Assembly (NCBI RefSeq): GCF_013249015.1
Contig: NZ_JABRPL010000001.1
Location: 978,318 to 1,042,317, forward strand
Length of the DNA: 64,000 bases
Source: Rathayibacter agropyri
Lineage (GTDB): Bacteria > Actinomycetota > Actinomycetes > Actinomycetales > Microbacteriaceae
Reading direction: 5' to 3'
Shown here: positions 61,696 through 64,000 of the stretch, piece by piece
Numbering within the stretch: position 1 is the stretch's first letter
Layout of the letters: each line of letters begins with the position of its first letter
Translations under genes and position numbers: made by a program
The notes under the pieces: model-generated
Databases searched by the model: none
The model's input: the letters and a program-made list of their open reading frames with translations, nothing else
What the model was told of the DNA's origin: nothing

Positions 61696-63350
61696 CCTCC
61701 GACGTCCGTGCCCTGGCGGAGGACTGGCTGGCGCAGGACCCCGATCCCGAGACACGCGAGGAGCTCGTACGCCTGCTGACCGCGTCCGACGCCTCCGCTC
61801 GGGCCGAGCTCGAAGACCGCTTCGGCACCCGTCTCGCCTTCGGTACGGCGGGGCTCCGGGGCGCCATCGCCGCGGGCTCGAACCGGATGAACCGCGTGCT
61901 CGTCTCGCAGGCTGCCGTCGGTCTCGCCGAGCACCTGCTCGCGCAGGGCATCGGGCGTCCGACGGTCGTGATCGGCTATGACGGCCGCAAGAACTCGCGC
62001 GTGTTTGCCGAGGACTCGGCGGCGCTGATGGCGGGCGCGGGCATCGACACTATGCTGCTGCCGCGCCTGCTGCCCACCCCTGTGCTCGCGTTCGCGGTGC
62101 GGCACCTCGGTGCCGACGCCGGAGTGATGGTGACCGCCAGCCACAATCCTCCGCAGGACAACGGCTACAAGGTGTACCTCGGCGGGGTCGACGCGGGGTC
62201 GCAGATCGTGCCACCCGCCGACACGGAGATAGCCGAGCGGATCCTCGAGGTCGCGCGGACGAAGCGCGTCCCGGACCTGCCCCGCGGCCAGTTCCGGCTG
62301 GCCGACGAGTCCGTCGTCTCGGCGTATATCGAAGCGACCGCGGCGGTGGGCCGGCAGTCTGCTCCACTGCGCGTCGTTTACACGGCGATGCACGGGGTCG
62401 GCTGGGAGACCGCCCACCGGGTTCTCTCTGCGGCGGGCTTCGACGAGCCGGCCGTTGTCGTCGAGCAGGTCGAGCCCGACGCTGCCTTCCCCACCGTCAC
62501 TTTCCCGAATCCAGAGGAGGCGGGTGCGCTCGATCTGGCTTTCGCGACCGCGCGCTCCGGCCGCGCCGAGTTGATCATCGCGAATGATCCCGACGCCGAC
62601 CGCTTCGCCGCCGCCGTTCCGGATGGGTCCGCGCCCGAGGGTTTCCGCCGCCTCACCGGCAACGAGGTAGGAGCGCTGCTGGGCTGGCGTGCCGCCGAGC
62701 AGGCCAGCCGCGACGGCCGGAAGGGCGGCGCACTCGCGTGCTCCATCGTGTCCTCCCCCGCACTGGGCGCCGTCGCGCACGAGTACGGGCTCCACTTCGC
62801 CGAGACGCTGACCGGCTTCAAGTGGATCTCACGGGTGCCCGATCTCGTCTTCGGCTATGAGGAGGCGCTCGGCTACCTGGTGAACCCCGGCACGGTCCGC
62901 GACAAGGACGGCATCTCGGCGGCTCTCGCCTTCCTGTCGCTCGCGAGCGAACTCGCCGCGGAGGGCCGAAACATCGACGACGAGTTGGAGGCGTTCGCCG
63001 AGCGGTTCGGCCTGTTCGGATCGGAGCAGATCTCGCTGCGCGTGACCGACCTGTCTGAGATCAGCCGCATCATGGCCGGGCTGCGGGCGACTCCCCCGAC
63101 CGGAATAGGTGGCCTCGCCGTGGCGCGCACAGAGGACTTGCTGTCTCCGGGTGGTGTGTTGCCGCCGACGGATGCACTGCGCTTCTCCCTCGACGGGGCG
63201 CGCCTCATCGCGCGCCCCAGCGGCACCGAACCGAAGGTGAAGCTCTACCTCGACGCGTGGTCGACCGATCCGGATGCTGCTGCCCGTCGCTCCGCCGTCT
63301 CGTCGCGCCTCGCCGCCCTCCGCTCCGGAGCCACGGCCCTCCTCGCCTGA
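61692..63350 (+). CDS. Phosphohexomutase/phosphopentomutase (phosphomannomutase family)
   Basis: A 552-residue alpha-D-phosphohexomutase. GTAGLRGAIAAGSNRMN is the N-terminal block; the phosphoserine loop is TASHNPPQDNG with Ser150; ANDPDADRFA is the Mg site; GYEEALGY binds sugar; RPSGTEPKVK binds phosphate. Coupled to PNP (GTGA overlap), so it may interconvert ribose-1- and -5-phosphate as well as act on hexose. In M. tuberculosis the equivalent is pmmB beside deoD (recall). GTG 61692. Confidence 0.93.
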   Translation: MTSDVRALAEDWLAQDPDPETREELVRLLTASDASARAELEDRFGTRLAFGTAGLRGAIAAGSNRMNRVLVSQAAVGLAEHLLAQGIGRPTVVIGYDGRKNSRVFAEDSAALMAGAGIDTMLLPRLLPTPVLAFAVRHLGADAGVMVTASHNPPQDNGYKVYLGGVDAGSQIVPPADTEIAERILEVARTKRVPDLPRGQFRLADESVVSAYIEATAAVGRQSAPLRVVYTAMHGVGWETAHRVLSAAGFDEPAVVVEQVEPDAAFPTVTFPNPEEAGALDLAFATARSGRAELIIANDPDADRFAAAVPDGSAPEGFRRLTGNEVGALLGWRAAEQASRDGRKGGALACSIVSSPALGAVAHEYGLHFAETLTGFKWISRVPDLVFGYEEALGYLVNPGTVRDKDGISAALAFLSLASELAAEGRNIDDELEAFAERFGLFGSEQISLRVTDLSEISRIMAGLRATPPTGIGGLAVARTEDLLSPGGVLPPTDALRFSLDGARLIARPSGTEPKVKLYLDAWSTDPDAAARRSAVSSRLAALRSGATALLA

Positions 63351-63542
63351 CCCGGCTCCCCTGCCCAGGCAACCCAGGCAACCCACAGAAGGAGGCCTCT
63401 CTCCCTTGAAAGGCAGAGGGCGCGCGTGAGAATCGCGTGCCAGCGATTTGAAGCAGCCCGACGCACCCCGCTCCCCAGAACGCCCCCCTCACGAAGCCAA
63501 CCGCGCTGAGCCGCGCAGGGAACGGCTCAGAATCAAGCACAG

Positions 63543-63575
63543 CTCGGCTGACGGCCCTAGAGGCCATCAGCCGAG
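63543..63575 (-). terminator. Hairpin overlapping the PTS IIB stop
   Basis: CTCGGCTGA-c-GGCC-ctaga-GGCC-a-TCAGCCGAG on the minus strand, 13 bp with a C-A mismatch. The stop codon of the IIB gene is in the stem. Confidence 0.6.
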
Positions 63576-63839
63576 TGCGCGCTCGATCTTGGCGGTGATC
63601 TCGTTTTGGTCGAGGTAGTTGTCGATGACCACGACCTCGGCGAAAGTCGGGCCGAGACGGCCGACTAGCTCCGCCGACGTGAGGATGATCTGAGCGTCGG
63701 CGGCGAGCGCGCCGACCGAGTCGAGGTCGGACGCGATCACCTCGGCCTCGAGGTCGAGGGACTCCAGAGCGCGCTCTGTTCCAAGCTTGAGGATGGCGGA
63801 GGTGCCGATTCCGGCGCCGCAGAGGGTGACGATCTTCAT
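63567..63839 (-). CDS. PTS sugar transporter subunit IIB
   Basis: A 90-residue IIB protein of the phosphotransferase system. VTLCGAGIGTSAILKL carries the phosphorylated Cys7, in the form typical of ascorbate/galactitol-type IIB. It passes phosphate from IIA to the sugar being imported. ATG 63839 has AGGGAAG upstream and overlaps the stop of the IIA-like gene by four bases. Ends in a hairpin. Which sugar is not visible. Confidence 0.9.
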   Translation of the reverse strand: MKIVTLCGAGIGTSAILKLGTERALESLDLEAEVIASDLDSVGALAADAQIILTSAELVGRLGPTFAEVVVIDNYLDQNEITAKIERALG

Positions 63840-64000
63840 GCGCTTCTTCCCTGAGGAGTGTGCACAGTGTCGCCTGTCAGGACAGCGTTGATGCTGCGGA
63901 CAGTGCGGGCGGCGGCGAGCGCGCCGACCGCGTCCGGGCGGCTCAGCACATCGGCGAGCCCGGAGACGAAGCCGACGTGGCCGTGCGCCTGGGTTGCCGC
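63836..64000 (-). CDS. PTS IIA-like protein (C-terminal part; 5' end outside window)
   Basis: The last 54 residues of a protein on the minus strand: GHVGFVSGLADVLSRPDAVGAL and RTVRSINAVLTG fit the C-terminal half of a type-2 (mannitol/fructose/ascorbate) IIA domain, either alone or at the end of a BglG-type regulator. The stop overlaps the IIB start (ATGA). Only the tail is in view. Confidence 0.65.
   Translation of the reverse strand, partial: AATQAHGHVGFVSGLADVLSRPDAVGALAAARTVRSINAVLTGDTVHTPQGRSA

Overview
High-GC actinobacterial chromosome. A WhiB regulator, acyl-CoA carboxylase alpha/beta/epsilon genes, an LCP protein and many start codons placed 6-8 nt after a TANNNT -10 box all point to Actinomycetota. 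A member of the Microbacteriaceae is my best guess, from gene content rather than any search. No rRNA, tRNA, CRISPR array or intact transposase was seen.

Layout. 1-6.1 kb: DUF4350, MoxR, DUF58, a divergent SpoIIM-like gene and an RDD gene, matching gene for gene my memory of M. tuberculosis Rv3691-Rv3695; then DUF3499 and a zincin-like protein. 6-15 kb: DUF5719, a 954-residue GT2/membrane fusion, whiB, galE, manA and an acyl-CoA dehydrogenase. 15-17.7 kb: a small accessory island with an uncharacterised HTH protein, an overlapping DUF3800-like (RNase H fold) protein and a decayed serine recombinase. 17.7-40 kb: a large envelope-glycan locus with two coupled O-antigen ligase-like proteins, tandem GDP-mannose dehydratases, several glycosyltransferases, a Wzm/Wzt-type ABC exporter, two GtrA proteins, a UXS-like epimerase, a polyprenol-phosphate mannose synthase-like protein, a rhamnosyltransferase and rfbC/rfbD. 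Within it, 30.7-34.7 kb is decaying: a GT2 gene has an in-frame amber codon, a membrane protein is reduced to fragments, and one spacer is non-coding. 40-42.8 kb: a WXG100-like/DUF1023 hydrolase with an overlapping lipoprotein gene. 42.9-63.4 kb: LCP, purE, purK, a PH-like protein, birA, accD, a pseudo-rhomboid/DUF2156 protein, accE, a two-component system with an extra kinase-like protein, a TrmA-type methyltransferase, maf, accA, an LpdA-like flavoprotein, a purine nucleoside phosphorylase and a phosphohexomutase. The right edge enters a PTS locus.

How the genes work together. ManA and a phosphohexomutase can supply mannose phosphates. The Gmd pair makes GDP-4-keto-6-deoxymannose, RfbC/RfbD finish dTDP-rhamnose (no rfbA/rfbB here), GalE makes UDP-galactose, and the UXS-like enzyme may make UDP-xylose. 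The glycosyltransferases use these. Export is probably by the ABC transporter and by GtrA/ligase-type membrane proteins, and LCP probably ligates glycan to peptidoglycan. BirA biotinylates AccA, which works with AccD and AccE.

Most interesting: the HTH + DUF3800-like cassette beside a dead recombinase, the WXG100-like hydrolase/lipoprotein pair, a three-hairpin array at 52.3 kb, a kinase-like partner lacking phosphorylation motifs, and the widespread leaderless-start signature. All functional calls come from reading the translations; no searches were run.
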